Assembly: GCF_002855515.1 (NCBI RefSeq) | Contig: NZ_PKRP01000004.1 | Span: forward strand, 372,001 to 436,000 | Direction: 5' to 3' | Length of the DNA stretch: 64,000 nucleotides | Source of the DNA: Rhizobium sp. TH135 | Lineage (GTDB): Bacteria; Pseudomonadota; Alphaproteobacteria; Rhizobiales; Rhizobiaceae | Shown here: positions 8,136 through 18,513 of the stretch, piece by piece | Layout: each line of letters starts with the position of its first letter | How positions within the stretch are numbered: the first letter of the stretch is position 1 | The notes under the pieces: generated by a model | What the model saw: only the letters and a program-made list of their open reading frames with translations | What the model was told of the DNA's origin: nothing | The model's database searches: none | Program-made: the position numbers and the translations under genes

Positions 8136-9254
8136 TTAAACGCGCATCGGCATCAGGACATAGAGCGCGTCGGCGCCGGCGGTGTCGCGAATGAGCGTCG
8201 GGGAGCCGGCATCCGCCAGCAGGAAGATCGCATCCTCGCCCGAAAGCTGGGCGGTGATGTCGAGGAGATATTTGGCATTGAAGCCGATCTCCATCGCATC
8301 GCTTTCATAGCCGACGGCGACTTCTTCCGTAGCACTGCCGGAATCCGGATTGTTGACCGTCAGCATCAGCTGGCCGTCGGCCAGCGCAAGCTTTACGGCG
8401 CGGCCACGCTCGGACGAGATGGTCGAGACGCGGTCGACGGCACGCGCGAAGGTCTGGCAGTCGACGCGCATTTCCTTGTCGTTCGCCTGCGGAATGACGC
8501 GCTGGTAATCGGGGAAGGTGCCGTCGATCAGCTTGGAGGTCAAAACGACCGAGCCGATGGAAAGGCGGATCTTGGAATCGGAGATCTCGATGCCGATGAT
8601 CAGTTCCGGATTGTCGATCAGCTTCTGCAACTCGCCGACCGTCTTGCGAGGAATGATGATGCCCGGCATGCCTTCCGAGCCCGAGGGCGCATCGACATCG
8701 GCGCGCGCCAGCCGGTGACCGTCAGTGGCAACGGCGCGCAGCTTCAGCGCGCCACCGGCTTCGATCGTGTGCAGGAAGATGCCGTTGAGATAGTAGCGCG
8801 TCTCTTCCGTCGAGATCGCAAACTGGGTGCGATCGATCAGCATCTTGAAGTCCGCGGCCTTCATCTTGAAGGAATGGGTAAAGGTGCCGGCGGTGAGATC
8901 CGGGAAGTCCGACTGCGGCAGGCACTGCAGCGAGAACTTGGAGCGGCCGGAAGCCACCGTCATCGTGCCGCCATCCGGGTTGGTGGCGAGCAAAACCTCG
9001 GAACCGTCGGGCAGCTTGCGCACGATTTCATAGAGCAGGTGCGCCGGAACGGTTGTGGCACCGGCCTGCTCGACCATGGCAGCCGTGCTTTCGGTGATCT
9101 CAAGGTCGAGGTCCGTCGCCTTCATGTCCAGTGCCGCGCCTTCGGCCTTGAGCAGCACGTTCGACAGGATCGGGATCGTGTTGCGGCGCTCGACCACGCG
9201 GTGCACGTGGTTCAGAGACTTGAGGAGATTGGACCGTTCAAGAGTTATACGCAT
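8136..9254 (-). CDS. dnaN: DNA polymerase III beta sliding clamp DnaN
   Basis: A 372-residue protein of normal family length. It forms the homodimeric ring that tethers DNA polymerase III to the template and docks many replication and repair proteins. Three repeated clamp domains of about 120 residues are visible, starting MRITLERSNLLKSLNHVHRVVERRNTIPIL and ending with the conserved YVLMPMRV. In this genome dnaN is about 34 kb from dnaA and not in a dnaA-dnaN operon, as is usual in Rhizobiales. It is transcribed away from rsmI. Confidence 0.97.
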   Translation of the reverse strand: MRITLERSNLLKSLNHVHRVVERRNTIPILSNVLLKAEGAALDMKATDLDLEITESTAAMVEQAGATTVPAHLLYEIVRKLPDGSEVLLATNPDGGTMTVASGRSKFSLQCLPQSDFPDLTAGTFTHSFKMKAADFKMLIDRTQFAISTEETRYYLNGIFLHTIEAGGALKLRAVATDGHRLARADVDAPSGSEGMPGIIIPRKTVGELQKLIDNPELIIGIEISDSKIRLSIGSVVLTSKLIDGTFPDYQRVIPQANDKEMRVDCQTFARAVDRVSTISSERGRAVKLALADGQLMLTVNNPDSGSATEEVAVGYESDAMEIGFNAKYLLDITAQLSGEDAIFLLADAGSPTLIRDTAGADALYVLMPMRV

Positions 9255-9478
9255 GGGATGCTACCGCTTTCGACGTGTCGTCTTCCGGAGTTCCGGATCG
9301 GAAAAAGGGGCCGGGCAGTCCCCGGGCCGGACGATGTGGACGGGCAAAATGGCAGTAAAAGAGCGGGAAAAGCAAGAGGCTCCAAGGTTTTCCACGCCAG
9401 TCCCCAGCAGAGCTTGCCGGAATGGTTTATGGCGGCGGCACCCTTGCCGCGAGCATGGGTGTGGAGGATAAAGGCCGG

Positions 9479-10392
<914 letters not shown>

Positions 10393-10396
<4 letters not shown>

Positions 10397-10761
10397 CGCC
10401 CAAGGGCGCGGATCGAAAACGCATCCGCGCCGAGAGGCTGGGCCGCTGGTCGGAATACCGGGCGGCGCTCGCGCTGCTTCTCAAAGGCTACCGGATCGTG
10501 GCGCTGCGCTACAAGACGAAGGCCGGCGAAGTGGACATCATAGCCCGCCGCGGCGATCTCGTCATTTTCGTCGAAGTGAAAGCCAGACGAGACCTGCGCG
10601 CCGGCGTCGATGCCGTCGGCTATGCAGCCGAGCGGCGCATCGCGAATGCCGCAGATCATTGGCTTCGCAGGCAATCTGATGCAACACGGCTGTCACTTCG
10701 CCATGATATCATCGTGGTACGGCCCTGGCGCTGGCCAACCCATTTTGAGAGTGCATTTTAG
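10393..10761 (+). CDS. YraN family (UPF0102) endonuclease-like protein
   Basis: A 122-residue member of UPF0102. It has a restriction-endonuclease-like core visible as GEVDIIARRGDLVIFVEVKAR, supplying the D...E-x-K residues typical of PD-(D/E)XK nucleases. Function is not established; the family is nearly always next to rsmI, as here with a 4-bp overlap. In many rhizobia gshB follows directly, whereas here the ugp operon and a cupin gene intervene. Confidence 0.88.
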
Positions 10762-10813
10762 CTTCGTTTCACCTTCGACCTGGAGAGAGTGAAACCTTCG
10801 TTTTGTGACAGCC

Positions 10814-10842
10814 GTGACATAAAACTTTCAAGTCGCTGTCAC
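10814..10842 (+). promoter_or_regulatory. PHO box upstream of ugpB
   Basis: CTTTCAA-GTCG-CTGTCAC at 10825-10842 has the 7-4-7 layout of PhoB sites, and GTGACAT eleven bases further upstream (10814-10820) looks like a degenerate third unit in phase. PhoB control of ugp operons is established in E. coli and Sinorhizobium. The site lies 55-83 bp before the ugpB start. GTGACAGC at 10805-10812 is also an inverted match to 10835-10842. Confidence 0.7.
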
Positions 10843-10896
10843 GGAGCGCGCCTAATGGAGCCCTCACCGCAACAACCGGTGGAGAGGATCTATCCC

Positions 10897-12195
10897 ATGA
10901 TCAAGAAGATTTCCCTGGCCGCTCTGGCCCTGACCATGACCGCATCGACGACGCTTGCCGCGACCAACATCACCTGGTGGCACGGCATGGGCGGCCGCAA
11001 CGGCGAAGTGATCAACGAGATCGCCCAGAAGTTCAACGCTGCCCAGGCCGAATGCGTCCTGACGCCCGTCTCGAAGGGCTCTTACGAAGAAGCTTTGTCG
11101 GCCGGTATCGCCGCCTTCCGTTCGGGCGAACAGCCGAACATCCTGCAGGTCTTCGACGCCGGCGCCGCCACCATCATCAACGCCAAGGGCGCGACCATCG
11201 CAGCCGAAGACCTCCTGAAGGACAACGGCTTCGAGTTCAACCGTGAAGCCTTCATCGAAGGCGTCCGCTACTTCTACGCTGACTCGGACGGCAAGTTCGT
11301 CGGCATGCCGTTCAACTCTTCGGCTCCGATCATGTACATCAACGACGAAGCCCTGAAGAAGGCCGGCGTCGAAGCCCCGAAGACCTGGGAAGAGTTCGAA
11401 GCCATCGCTCCGAAGCTCAAGGAAGCCGGCTTTATCCCGCTCGTCCAGTCGCAGCTGACCTGGCAGTTCACCGAGAACTTCTTCTCGCGCAACAACCTCC
11501 AGTTCGCCTCGAACAACAACGGCTATGACAGCATCGTCGACACGACGATCAACGTCACCGACGAAAACCACGTCATGATGTATGACAAGCTGAAGGCCTG
11601 GTACGATCAGGGCCTGTTCGGCTACTACGGCGCTGCCTGGAACGACAACCAGAAGGTCTTCGAAGAAGGCAAGGCAGCTCTCTGGATCGGTTCCTCGGGT
11701 TCGTTCGGCGGCCTGCAGAAGACCGCCACCATGCCCTTCTCGGCAACCTTCCTGCCTTACTGGAACTCGATCGAAGGCGCTGGCGTCCACTCCTTCATCG
11801 GTGGCGCTGCCCTCTTCGCAATGGCTGGCAAGTCGGCTGAAGAAAACAAGTGCTCGGCCTCGTTCTTCAACTTCCTGACCTCGACCGAGGTCCAGAAGTT
11901 CTACCACCAGGCCACCGGCTACGTTGCTATAACCAACGCTGCTTACGAACTGTCGAAGTCGGAAGGCTACTACAACGAAAAGCCGGCTGCCGAAGTTGGT
12001 ATCCAGCAGCTGCAGCTGCCGACCGCCGAGTGGAACAAGGGCTATCGCCTGGGCTTCTACCCGCAGATCCGCGCCGTGATGGAGCGCGAATACAACCGCC
12101 TCTTCGCCGGTGAGACCACGGCCAAGGACGCCATGGAAACGATCAAGAAGGAAGCCGACGAGCTTCTCGCCCGCTTCGCCAAGACGGCTGGCTGA
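10897..12195 (+). CDS. ugpB: sn-Glycerol-3-phosphate ABC transporter substrate-binding protein UgpB
   Basis: A 432-residue periplasmic binding protein of the Ugp type, matching UgpB throughout: TWWHGMGGRNGEVINEIAQ after the signal peptide, SAGIAAFRSGEQPNILQV, and PFNSSAPIMYINDEALKKAG. Residues 1-21 (ending TLA) form a Sec signal peptide. It captures glycerol-3-phosphate and glycerophosphodiesters for import as phosphate and carbon source. The ATG at 10897 was chosen for GGAGAGG upstream and the signal peptide. It has higher use of preferred codons than its neighbours, consistent with high induced expression. A stable hairpin separates it from ugpA. Confidence 0.96.
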   Translation: MIKKISLAALALTMTASTTLAATNITWWHGMGGRNGEVINEIAQKFNAAQAECVLTPVSKGSYEEALSAGIAAFRSGEQPNILQVFDAGAATIINAKGATIAAEDLLKDNGFEFNREAFIEGVRYFYADSDGKFVGMPFNSSAPIMYINDEALKKAGVEAPKTWEEFEAIAPKLKEAGFIPLVQSQLTWQFTENFFSRNNLQFASNNNGYDSIVDTTINVTDENHVMMYDKLKAWYDQGLFGYYGAAWNDNQKVFEEGKAALWIGSSGSFGGLQKTATMPFSATFLPYWNSIEGAGVHSFIGGAALFAMAGKSAEENKCSASFFNFLTSTEVQKFYHQATGYVAITNAAYELSKSEGYYNEKPAAEVGIQQLQLPTAEWNKGYRLGFYPQIRAVMEREYNRLFAGETTAKDAMETIKKEADELLARFAKTAG

Positions 12196-12218
12196 TCATT
12201 TCTGAAACTTGATTGGGA

Positions 12219-12241
12219 CCCGGGGGCGACAAACCCCCGGG
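12219..12241 (+). other. Intercistronic hairpin between ugpB and ugpA
   Basis: CCCGGGGG and CCCCCGGG form a perfect 8-bp GC stem with a 7-base loop, 24 bp after the ugpB stop and 20 bp before ugpA. No T-run follows. Such hairpins after binding-protein genes commonly protect the upstream mRNA or partly terminate, giving more binding protein than permease. Confidence 0.7.
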
Positions 12242-12261
12242 ACTTGCATTGAGAGGGCTCC

Positions 12262-13143
12262 ATGAAGCGCGTCCAGTTCAACTCGCGATATCTGCCATAT
12301 CTGTTCCTGCTGCCGCAGTTCGCGATCATTTCGATCTTCTTCTACTGGCCCTCGATGCAGGCGATCACCTCGTCTTTCTATATCGAGGATCCCTTCGGCT
12401 TCGGTTCGAGCTTTGTCGGGGCCGACAATTACACGGATGCGCTTACCTCGCCGGAATACCAGCGGATCGCCCGCTTCACGATCGGCTACAGCCTGATCGT
12501 CACCTTTCTCGCTTTGTCGATCGGCATGCTGCTCGCCTTGAAGGCCGATGCAGTAATCCGCGGCAAGTCGGCCTACAAGACGTTGCTGATTGTCGTCTAT
12601 GCGATTGCCCCGCCGGTCGCCGGCCTCATCGGCATGATGCTCTTCGACCAGCATATCGGCCCCTTCGTCAAATTCGCTGCCCTCTTCGGCTGGGAGATGA
12701 AGGTCGGCCTCAATTATTTCGACACGGCCTTCGCCATGGTCGCTGTCGCGGTCTGGAACCAGATCCCCTACAACTTCATCTTCTTCCTCTCTGGCCTCCA
12801 GGGCATACCGGCCTCGATCCGCGAGGCGGCCGCCATCGACTGTAAGTCGGGCACGCGCCGTTTCTGGACGGTCATACTGCCGCTGCTCACCCCGACGGCC
12901 TTCTTCCTGCTCGTCATCAACATGACCTATTCGCTCTTCGACACCTTCGGCGTCATCGATGTCATCGTGAAGGACAAGGCGGCGAACAACCCGATCACGC
13001 TGGTCTACAAGGTCTATCTCGACGGCTTCCGCGGCAACGACCTCGGCTCGTCTTCTTCCCAGTCGGTCATCCTGATGCTGGTCGTTCTGGTCCTGACCAT
13101 GATCCAGTTCCGCTTCATCGAACGCCGCGTCCATTACGGTTGA
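12262..13143 (+). CDS. ugpA: sn-Glycerol-3-phosphate ABC transporter permease UgpA
   Basis: A 293-residue inner-membrane permease with about six helices, starting RYLPYLFLLPQFAIISIFFYWP. The ABC-permease EAA loop that contacts the ATPase is seen as IREAAAIDCKSGTRRFWTVILPLLTP at about residues 189-214. It pairs with UgpE to form the channel. GAGAGGG precedes the ATG. It is followed after 10 bp by ugpE. Confidence 0.95.
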   Translation: MKRVQFNSRYLPYLFLLPQFAIISIFFYWPSMQAITSSFYIEDPFGFGSSFVGADNYTDALTSPEYQRIARFTIGYSLIVTFLALSIGMLLALKADAVIRGKSAYKTLLIVVYAIAPPVAGLIGMMLFDQHIGPFVKFAALFGWEMKVGLNYFDTAFAMVAVAVWNQIPYNFIFFLSGLQGIPASIREAAAIDCKSGTRRFWTVILPLLTPTAFFLLVINMTYSLFDTFGVIDVIVKDKAANNPITLVYKVYLDGFRGNDLGSSSSQSVILMLVVLVLTMIQFRFIERRVHYG

Positions 13144-13153
13144 GGAGAGCGCC

Positions 13154-13996
13154 ATGTACCGCACCAAATTCTTCGACCACCTGATCCTGAGCGCGGGCGT
13201 GATCTTCATGCTCGGCCCGCTGGTCGTCGCCTTCACGACGTCGACCCACTCCGCTGCCGAGATCCACACCAACGGCCTGATGCTGTCGATCGGCGATGAT
13301 TTCGCCACGACCTACGACAAGGTCCTGTTCAAGTCTGGCGGCTTCACCGGCCAGGTAACCGGGCTCACCATGGCGATGAACTCGCTGATCCTGGGCCTGG
13401 GCTTCGCGATCGGCAAGATCGTGCTCTCGATGCTGGCGGCCTATGCCATCGTCTATTTCCGCTTCCGCTTTGCAACGCTCGCCTTCTGGCTGATCTTCAC
13501 CACGCTGCTTCTGCCGCTCGAAGTGCGCATCATGCCGACCTACAAGGTCATGAGCGAACTCTCGCTCCTGAACAGTTACCAGGGCCTGATCCTGCCGCTT
13601 CTGGCATCGGCCACCGGCACCTTCTTCTTCCGCCAGTTCTTCAAGTCGGTGCCGGACGAATTGCTCGAGGCCGCGCGCATCGATGGTGCGGGTCCCTTCA
13701 AATTCTTCATCGATATCCTGCTGCCGCTCTCGCGCACCATGATCGCCGCCGTCTTCATCATCATGTTCGTCTATGGCTGGAACCAGTATCTCTGGCCCAT
13801 GCTGATGACGACAGACGAAGGCTTCTACACCCTGATGCGCGGCATCAAGCAGATCCTGCAGGTCTGGGTCGGCTCGCAGATCCCCGATTACAACGAAGCC
13901 TTTGCCATGGCCGTGCTCGCACTCCTGCCCCCCGTCATCGTGGTGGTGGTGTTCCAGAGCTGGTTCATCAAGGGCCTCACCGAAACCGACAAGTAA
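13154..13996 (+). CDS. ugpE: sn-Glycerol-3-phosphate ABC transporter permease UgpE
   Basis: A 280-residue permease of the MalG-like class, with six predicted helices. The EAA loop reads [24 protein letters not shown] at about residues 173-196. It ends [12 protein letters not shown], the usual C-terminus of this class. It forms the heterodimeric channel with UgpA and is followed after 14 bp by ugpC. Confidence 0.95.
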   Translation: MYRTKFFDHLILSAGVIFMLGPLVVAFTTSTHSAAEIHTNGLMLSIGDDFATTYDKVLFKSGGFTGQVTGLTMAMNSLILGLGFAIGKIVLSMLAAYAIVYFRFRFATLAFWLIFTTLLLPLEVRIMPTYKVMSELSLLNSYQGLILPLLASATGTFFFRQFFKSVPDELLEAARIDGAGPFKFFIDILLPLSRTMIAAVFIIMFVYGWNQYLWPMLMTTDEGFYTLMRGIKQILQVWVGSQIPDYNEAFAMAVLALLPPVIVVVVFQSWFIKGLTETDK

Positions 13997-14010
13997 AGGG
14001 AGTGCCGACC

Positions 14011-15123
14011 ATGGCGTCCATCGACATCACCGAGGTCTCCAAGATCTATGACAAGGGCGGCGCTAAGGCCGTCGATGCCGTCGACATCCAGATCGAGGAC
14101 GGCGAGTTCATCGTGCTCGTCGGCCCCTCCGGCTGCGGCAAGTCTACGCTTCTGCGCATGGTGGCCGGCCTGGAAGCCATCTCGCAGGGCACGATTTCGA
14201 TCGGCGACCGCGTCGTCAACGAGGTCGAGCCGGCGGACCGCGACATTGCCATGGTCTTCCAGAACTATGCGCTTTATCCGCACATGACCGTTTTCGACAA
14301 TCTCGCTTATGGCCTAAAAAACCGCGGTACGCCGAAGGCCGAGATCGCCGCGCGCGTGGCGGAAGCCGCCAAGATGCTGGAGATCGAGAAATATCTCGAC
14401 CGCAAGCCGCGCGCGTTGTCCGGCGGACAACGCCAGCGCGTCGCCATGGGCCGCGCGATTGTCCGTAAGCCCGCCGTCTTCCTCTTCGACGAGCCGCTGT
14501 CCAACCTCGACGCCAAGCTGCGTGTCACCATGCGCGGCGAAATCCGCAAGCTGCAGAAGCGGCTGAAGACCACCGCGATCTACGTCACCCACGATCAGCT
14601 GGAGGCCATGACGCTGGCCGATCGCCTCGTGGTCCTGAACGGCGGTCGCATCGAGCAGATCGGCACGCCGCTCGAGGTCTATAACCGACCGGCCTCCACC
14701 TTCGTTGCAAGCTTCATTGGCTCGCCAGCCATGAACCTCGTTGAAGGCCACATCGATGGAGCCGAGCTCGCAATCGGTGACGCACGCATCCCCTTGAGCG
14801 GTGCCTGGCCTCAGGGCGAGGTCCGAGTCGGTATCAGGGCGGAAGATCTGGTCGTCGCCAGCGAAAGCGAAACCATGTTTGACCTCGCGATCGACTATGT
14901 CGAAGAGCTGGGTGCCCAGCGTCTTGTCCATGGACTGGTCGGCAATCAGCCTCTGACCGCCGTTCTCGGCTCCAACGTCCCGCTCGGCGATCGTCTGCCC
15001 CTGCGCATTGCGCCGGAGCTTCTGCACTTCTTCGCGCTCGACACCGGTCGGCGCCTTGAAGCTGTCGCACGCGATGGCGCTACCGAGACCGCAATGGCCG
15101 AGCGAAGCCCGGTCCTGGCCTGA
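14011..15123 (+). CDS. ugpC: sn-Glycerol-3-phosphate ABC transporter ATPase UgpC
   Basis: A 370-residue ATPase of the MalK/UgpC group powering the importer. Walker A is [11 protein letters not shown], the signature is [14 protein letters not shown], and Walker B is [12 protein letters not shown]. The C-terminal third is the regulatory OB-fold domain with [12 protein letters not shown] at its start. The ATG at 14011 has AGGGAG nine bases upstream; a GTG at 14002 is also in frame but is worse placed. The hydrophilic tail after about residue 340 is more variable. Confidence 0.95.
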   Translation: MASIDITEVSKIYDKGGAKAVDAVDIQIEDGEFIVLVGPSGCGKSTLLRMVAGLEAISQGTISIGDRVVNEVEPADRDIAMVFQNYALYPHMTVFDNLAYGLKNRGTPKAEIAARVAEAAKMLEIEKYLDRKPRALSGGQRQRVAMGRAIVRKPAVFLFDEPLSNLDAKLRVTMRGEIRKLQKRLKTTAIYVTHDQLEAMTLADRLVVLNGGRIEQIGTPLEVYNRPASTFVASFIGSPAMNLVEGHIDGAELAIGDARIPLSGAWPQGEVRVGIRAEDLVVASESETMFDLAIDYVEELGAQRLVHGLVGNQPLTAVLGSNVPLGDRLPLRIAPELLHFFALDTGRRLEAVARDGATETAMAERSPVLA

Positions 15124-15209
15124 TCAGATCCGAAGCATTTTAGCGATCGGGAACACGCGTCCTTAGAAGCTTGCTGCTAACGTCCGCAGCGACTTTTAAG
15201 GGGGAAATG

Positions 15210-15701
15210 ATGGCTCTGAAGCTTCTTCTGGCGGGAATGGCGAGCGTGGCGCTGGCGGCGCCGAACCGCCGTGCCGACGCCCAGCCGCCCGTGATCGCCG
15301 CCAACTGTGATCATCTGGCACTCAAGGCTGCACCGATCAACCCAGACTGGATCATTCGCGGCACGCCGCTCGCTCGCATCGGCGAGCATTCTCAAAGCGG
15401 CGACGAGGCGAGCCTGACGGCCGTCTGGGACTGTACCGCAGGCGAGTTTCGCTGGTTCTTCGGTTGGGACGAGACTGTTGTCATCCAGGAGGGCGAGGTG
15501 CATGTCACCGCCGAGGACGGCGTTCAGCGTCTGCTGAAGGCCGGCGACATCGCCTATTTCCGCCAGGGCACCTGGTCCACCTGGCGGGTGGACACTTACG
15601 TCCGCAAGGTTGCCTTCCTGCGCAAACCCTTCCCCGAGCCGCTGGCAACGCTCTACCGCATCCGCAATGCGCTGCGGCGCGGCAAATATTCGGCACTCTG
15701 A
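15210..15701 (+). CDS. Cupin domain-containing protein
   Basis: A 163-residue single-cupin protein (cupin_3/DUF861 type). The core reads GEFRWFFGWDETVVIQEGEVHVTAEDG followed by LKAGDIAYFRQGTWSTWRV. The typical metal-binding histidines of the first cupin motif are not obvious. A hydrophobic N-terminus (MALKLLLAGMASVALAAP) suggests export or membrane attachment. Two adjacent ATGs (15207 and 15210) follow AAGGGGG. It sits about 90 bp after ugpC and may be the tail of the ugp transcript; a link to glycerol-phosphate use is only positional. Confidence 0.75.
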   Translation: MALKLLLAGMASVALAAPNRRADAQPPVIAANCDHLALKAAPINPDWIIRGTPLARIGEHSQSGDEASLTAVWDCTAGEFRWFFGWDETVVIQEGEVHVTAEDGVQRLLKAGDIAYFRQGTWSTWRVDTYVRKVAFLRKPFPEPLATLYRIRNALRRGKYSAL

Positions 15702-15797
15702 TCTGAATGCTCCTTCAGCAAAATTGAGGCCGCGCGGCGTTGCTATCGCCCGCCGCACGGCCTAAATCTCCGAGACTTCCGAACGGAGACAGACCAC

Positions 15798-16745
15798 ATG
15801 GCGAAGATTACCAATGTCGCGGTCCAGATGGACCATGTATCCACGATCAACATCGCGGGCGACTCCACCTTCGCCATGAGCCTGGAGGCCCAGGCGCGCG
15901 GCTACAAGCTCTTCCACTACACGCCGGACCGGCTCTCGATGCGCGATGGCAAGGTCTTTGCCACCGTCGAGCCGATGGAACTCCGCGACGTCAAGGGCGA
16001 CCACTTCACCCTCGGCGCGCCCGAGCGGGTGGACCTCTCGACCATGGATGTCATTCTGCTGCGCCAGGATCCGCCGTTCGACATGGCCTATATCACCTCG
16101 ACCCATCTGCTGGAGCGCATTCACCCGAAGACGCTTGTCGTCAACGATCCGGCCTGGGTGCGCAATTCGCCGGAGAAGATCTTCGTCACCGAATTCGCCG
16201 ACCTGATGCCCCCGACGCTGATCACGAAGGATCCGGCCGAGATCGCGCGCTTCCGGGAAGAACAGGGCGACATCATCCTGAAGCCGCTCTACGGCAATGG
16301 CGGCGCCGGCGTCTTCCACTCGACCCGCGACGACCGCAACTTCTCCTCGCTGATGGAGATGTTCGGCCAGATGTTCCGCGAACCCTTCATCGCTCAAGGC
16401 TACCTGCCGGCCGTACGCAAGGGTGACAAACGCATCATCCTCGTCGACGGCGACCCCGTCGGCGCGATCAACCGCGTGCCCGCCGAACACGACGCCCGCT
16501 CGAATATGCATGCCGGCGGAAGGCCCGAGCCGACCGAACTGACGGCACGCGAGCGGGAAATCTGCGCCCGCATTGGCCCTGCGCTTCGCGAACGCGGCTT
16601 CCTGCTCGTCGGCATCGACGTCATCGGCGACTACATGACCGAGATTAACGTCACCTCGCCGACCGGATTGCGGGAAGTAAAGAAGTTCGGCGGCGCCGAC
16701 ATCGCAGCCCTTCTCTGGGATGCGATCGAGCGCAAGCGCGCCTAA
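15798..16745 (+). CDS. gshB: Glutathione synthetase GshB
   Basis: A 315-residue ATP-grasp enzyme joining gamma-glutamylcysteine and glycine to make glutathione. The N-terminal substrate domain includes [13 protein letters not shown]. The ATP-grasp core has [15 protein letters not shown], and the C-terminal end reads [20 protein letters not shown]. All are standard for GshB. It probably formed a group with rsmI-yraN before the ugp-cupin genes; here it has its own 96-bp upstream gap with ACGGAGA before the ATG. Confidence 0.97.
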   Translation: MAKITNVAVQMDHVSTINIAGDSTFAMSLEAQARGYKLFHYTPDRLSMRDGKVFATVEPMELRDVKGDHFTLGAPERVDLSTMDVILLRQDPPFDMAYITSTHLLERIHPKTLVVNDPAWVRNSPEKIFVTEFADLMPPTLITKDPAEIARFREEQGDIILKPLYGNGGAGVFHSTRDDRNFSSLMEMFGQMFREPFIAQGYLPAVRKGDKRIILVDGDPVGAINRVPAEHDARSNMHAGGRPEPTELTAREREICARIGPALRERGFLLVGIDVIGDYMTEINVTSPTGLREVKKFGGADIAALLWDAIERKRA

Positions 16746-16771
16746 CGCTCTGAATCCTCTTTAGAAGTTCA

Positions 16772-16806
16772 GCGGTTGTTCCGGTTGTTCAACCGGATGC
16801 AACCGC
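16772..16806 (+). terminator. Nested hairpin after gshB
   Basis: GCGGTTG (16772-16778) pairs with CAACCGC (16800-16806), and inside it CCGGTT (16781-16786) pairs with AACCGG (16791-16796). The structure begins 27 bp past the gshB stop. There is no T-run after it, so termination is plausible but not certain. Confidence 0.5.
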
Positions 16807-16939
16807 ACGCCTTATCTGAAGATGCGGATGTTCCGCAAATGTTCTTGCACTCGAATGCCTCTTGTGCGAGATTGTTCTCGTCGCCACACGCAATATGAAG
16901 TTGCATTGGCGACTATAGGTCGATCGGCGAGGGCGGGCG

Positions 16940-18469
16940 ATGGTAGCGCGTATCAGTACGGTTGCATTCCAGGGCATCGAGGGCGTGCCCGTCGAGGTTC
17001 AGGTCATGGTTGCCCCCGGCAAGACCGGCATGCAGATCGTCGGCCTGCCCGACAAGGCGGTTGCGGAAAGCCGCGAGCGGGTCCAGGCGGCGCTGCACGC
17101 CTCGGGACTTGCCCTGCCGGCAAAGCGCGTGACGGTCAATCTGGCGCCAGCGGACCTTCCAAAAGAGGGCTCACATTTCGATTTGCCCATCGCGCTTGGC
17201 CTCATGGCCGCACTCGGGGCGATCCCCGGAGACGCACTCTCCGGCTTCCTGGTCATCGGCGAACTCAATCTGGATGGCACCATAGCCCCGATCGCCGGCG
17301 CGCTGCCGGCGGCCATCAGTGCAAATGCCGTGGAGAAGGGGCTCATCTGCCCGGCCGACAGCGGCGCGGAAGCCGCCTGGGCCGGCAGCGAGATCGACAT
17401 CCTCGCGCCCCGCAGCCTGATCGCGCTGGCCAACCATTTTCGTGGCACGCAGGTGCTGTCCAGACCCGAGCCTTCGATCCGGGCACTTCCTGCCAATCTG
17501 CCTGATCTTGCCGATATCAAAGGCCAGGAAAGCGCCAAGCGCGCTCTGGAGGTCGCAGCCGCTGGTGGGCACAATCTGCTCTTCGTTGGCCCCCCAGGTT
17601 CAGGCAAGTCGATGCTGGCCGCGCGTTTGCCCTCGATCCTGCCGCCGCTGTCAGCGCCCGAACTGCTCGAAGTCTCCATGATCCATTCGATCGCCGGGCA
17701 GCTCTCCGGCGGCAAGTTGTCGGACCGCCGTCCCTTCCGCACGCCACATCATTCCGCCACCATGGCGGCGCTGGTCGGCGGCGGGCTCAGGGCCAAGCCC
17801 GGGGAAGCCTCGCTCGCTCATCACGGCATCCTGTTCCTCGACGAACTGCCGGAATTCGCGCCGCCCGTGCTGGATGCTCTCCGCCAGCCGCTCGAAACCG
17901 GCGAGTGCATCATCGCCCGGGCCAATCACCGTGTGTCATACCCCTCCGATTTCCAGCTGGTCGCGGCCATGAACCCCTGCCGCTGCGGCATGGCGGGGGA
18001 GCCCGGACATGTCTGCGCCCGTGGATTGCGCTGCCAGACCGAATATCAGGGGCGCATTTCCGGGCCGCTGATGGACCGCATCGACATCAGGATCGACGTT
18101 CCGGCGGTCTCGGCGACGGACCTGATCAAGCCGCGCGCAGCCGAAAGCAGCGCTGAAGTGGCGAAACGCGTGGCGGCCGCCCGGGCCCGCCAGCGTGATC
18201 GGTTCGAGCGGCTCGGTCTCACCTTCAGCACCAATGCCCGGTGCTCGACGGCGCTGATCGAGACGCTGGCCGAGCCGGATGCCTCAGGGCTCCAGCTGCT
18301 GCGCGATGCGGCCGAGAAATTCCGCTTCTCGGCGCGCGGCTATCACCGGGTGCTGAAGGTTGCGCGCACTCTGGCGGATCTCGATGGCGTCGATACGTTG
18401 GGGCGCATTCACCTGGCCGAGGCCATCTCTTATCGCATCGCCTCCGAACGCCTCGCGGCGGCGGCATGA
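16940..18469 (+). CDS. comM: YifB/ComM family Mg-chelatase-like AAA ATPase
   Basis: A 509-residue protein of the YifB/ComM family. Residues 1-170 form the Lon-protease-like S5 fold domain. The AAA+ module has Walker A FVGPPGSGKSMLA and the downstream ILFLDELPEF Walker B. The MNPCRCG motif is diagnostic of the family. The C-terminal Mg-chelatase domain ends AEAISYRIASERL. In naturally competent species ComM is a helicase that promotes branch migration during transformation; in rhizobia the role is not shown. It stands alone after gshB. Confidence 0.9.
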   Translation: MVARISTVAFQGIEGVPVEVQVMVAPGKTGMQIVGLPDKAVAESRERVQAALHASGLALPAKRVTVNLAPADLPKEGSHFDLPIALGLMAALGAIPGDALSGFLVIGELNLDGTIAPIAGALPAAISANAVEKGLICPADSGAEAAWAGSEIDILAPRSLIALANHFRGTQVLSRPEPSIRALPANLPDLADIKGQESAKRALEVAAAGGHNLLFVGPPGSGKSMLAARLPSILPPLSAPELLEVSMIHSIAGQLSGGKLSDRRPFRTPHHSATMAALVGGGLRAKPGEASLAHHGILFLDELPEFAPPVLDALRQPLETGECIIARANHRVSYPSDFQLVAAMNPCRCGMAGEPGHVCARGLRCQTEYQGRISGPLMDRIDIRIDVPAVSATDLIKPRAAESSAEVAKRVAAARARQRDRFERLGLTFSTNARCSTALIETLAEPDASGLQLLRDAAEKFRFSARGYHRVLKVARTLADLDGVDTLGRIHLAEAISYRIASERLAAAA

Positions 18470-18513
18470 CGGCGGCGATGTGAAGGCTATGAGGCGCAGG
18501 GCGGCGGCGGTTG

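Noticed and set aside
10864..11907. 347-codon minus-strand frame opposite ugpB
   Set aside because: It is a shadow of a highly biased gene; the sense product matches UgpB throughout.
12196..13308. 370-codon minus-strand frame across ugpA
   Set aside because: Shadow rich in Asp, Glu and Arg; it crosses an intergenic hairpin and two gene boundaries.
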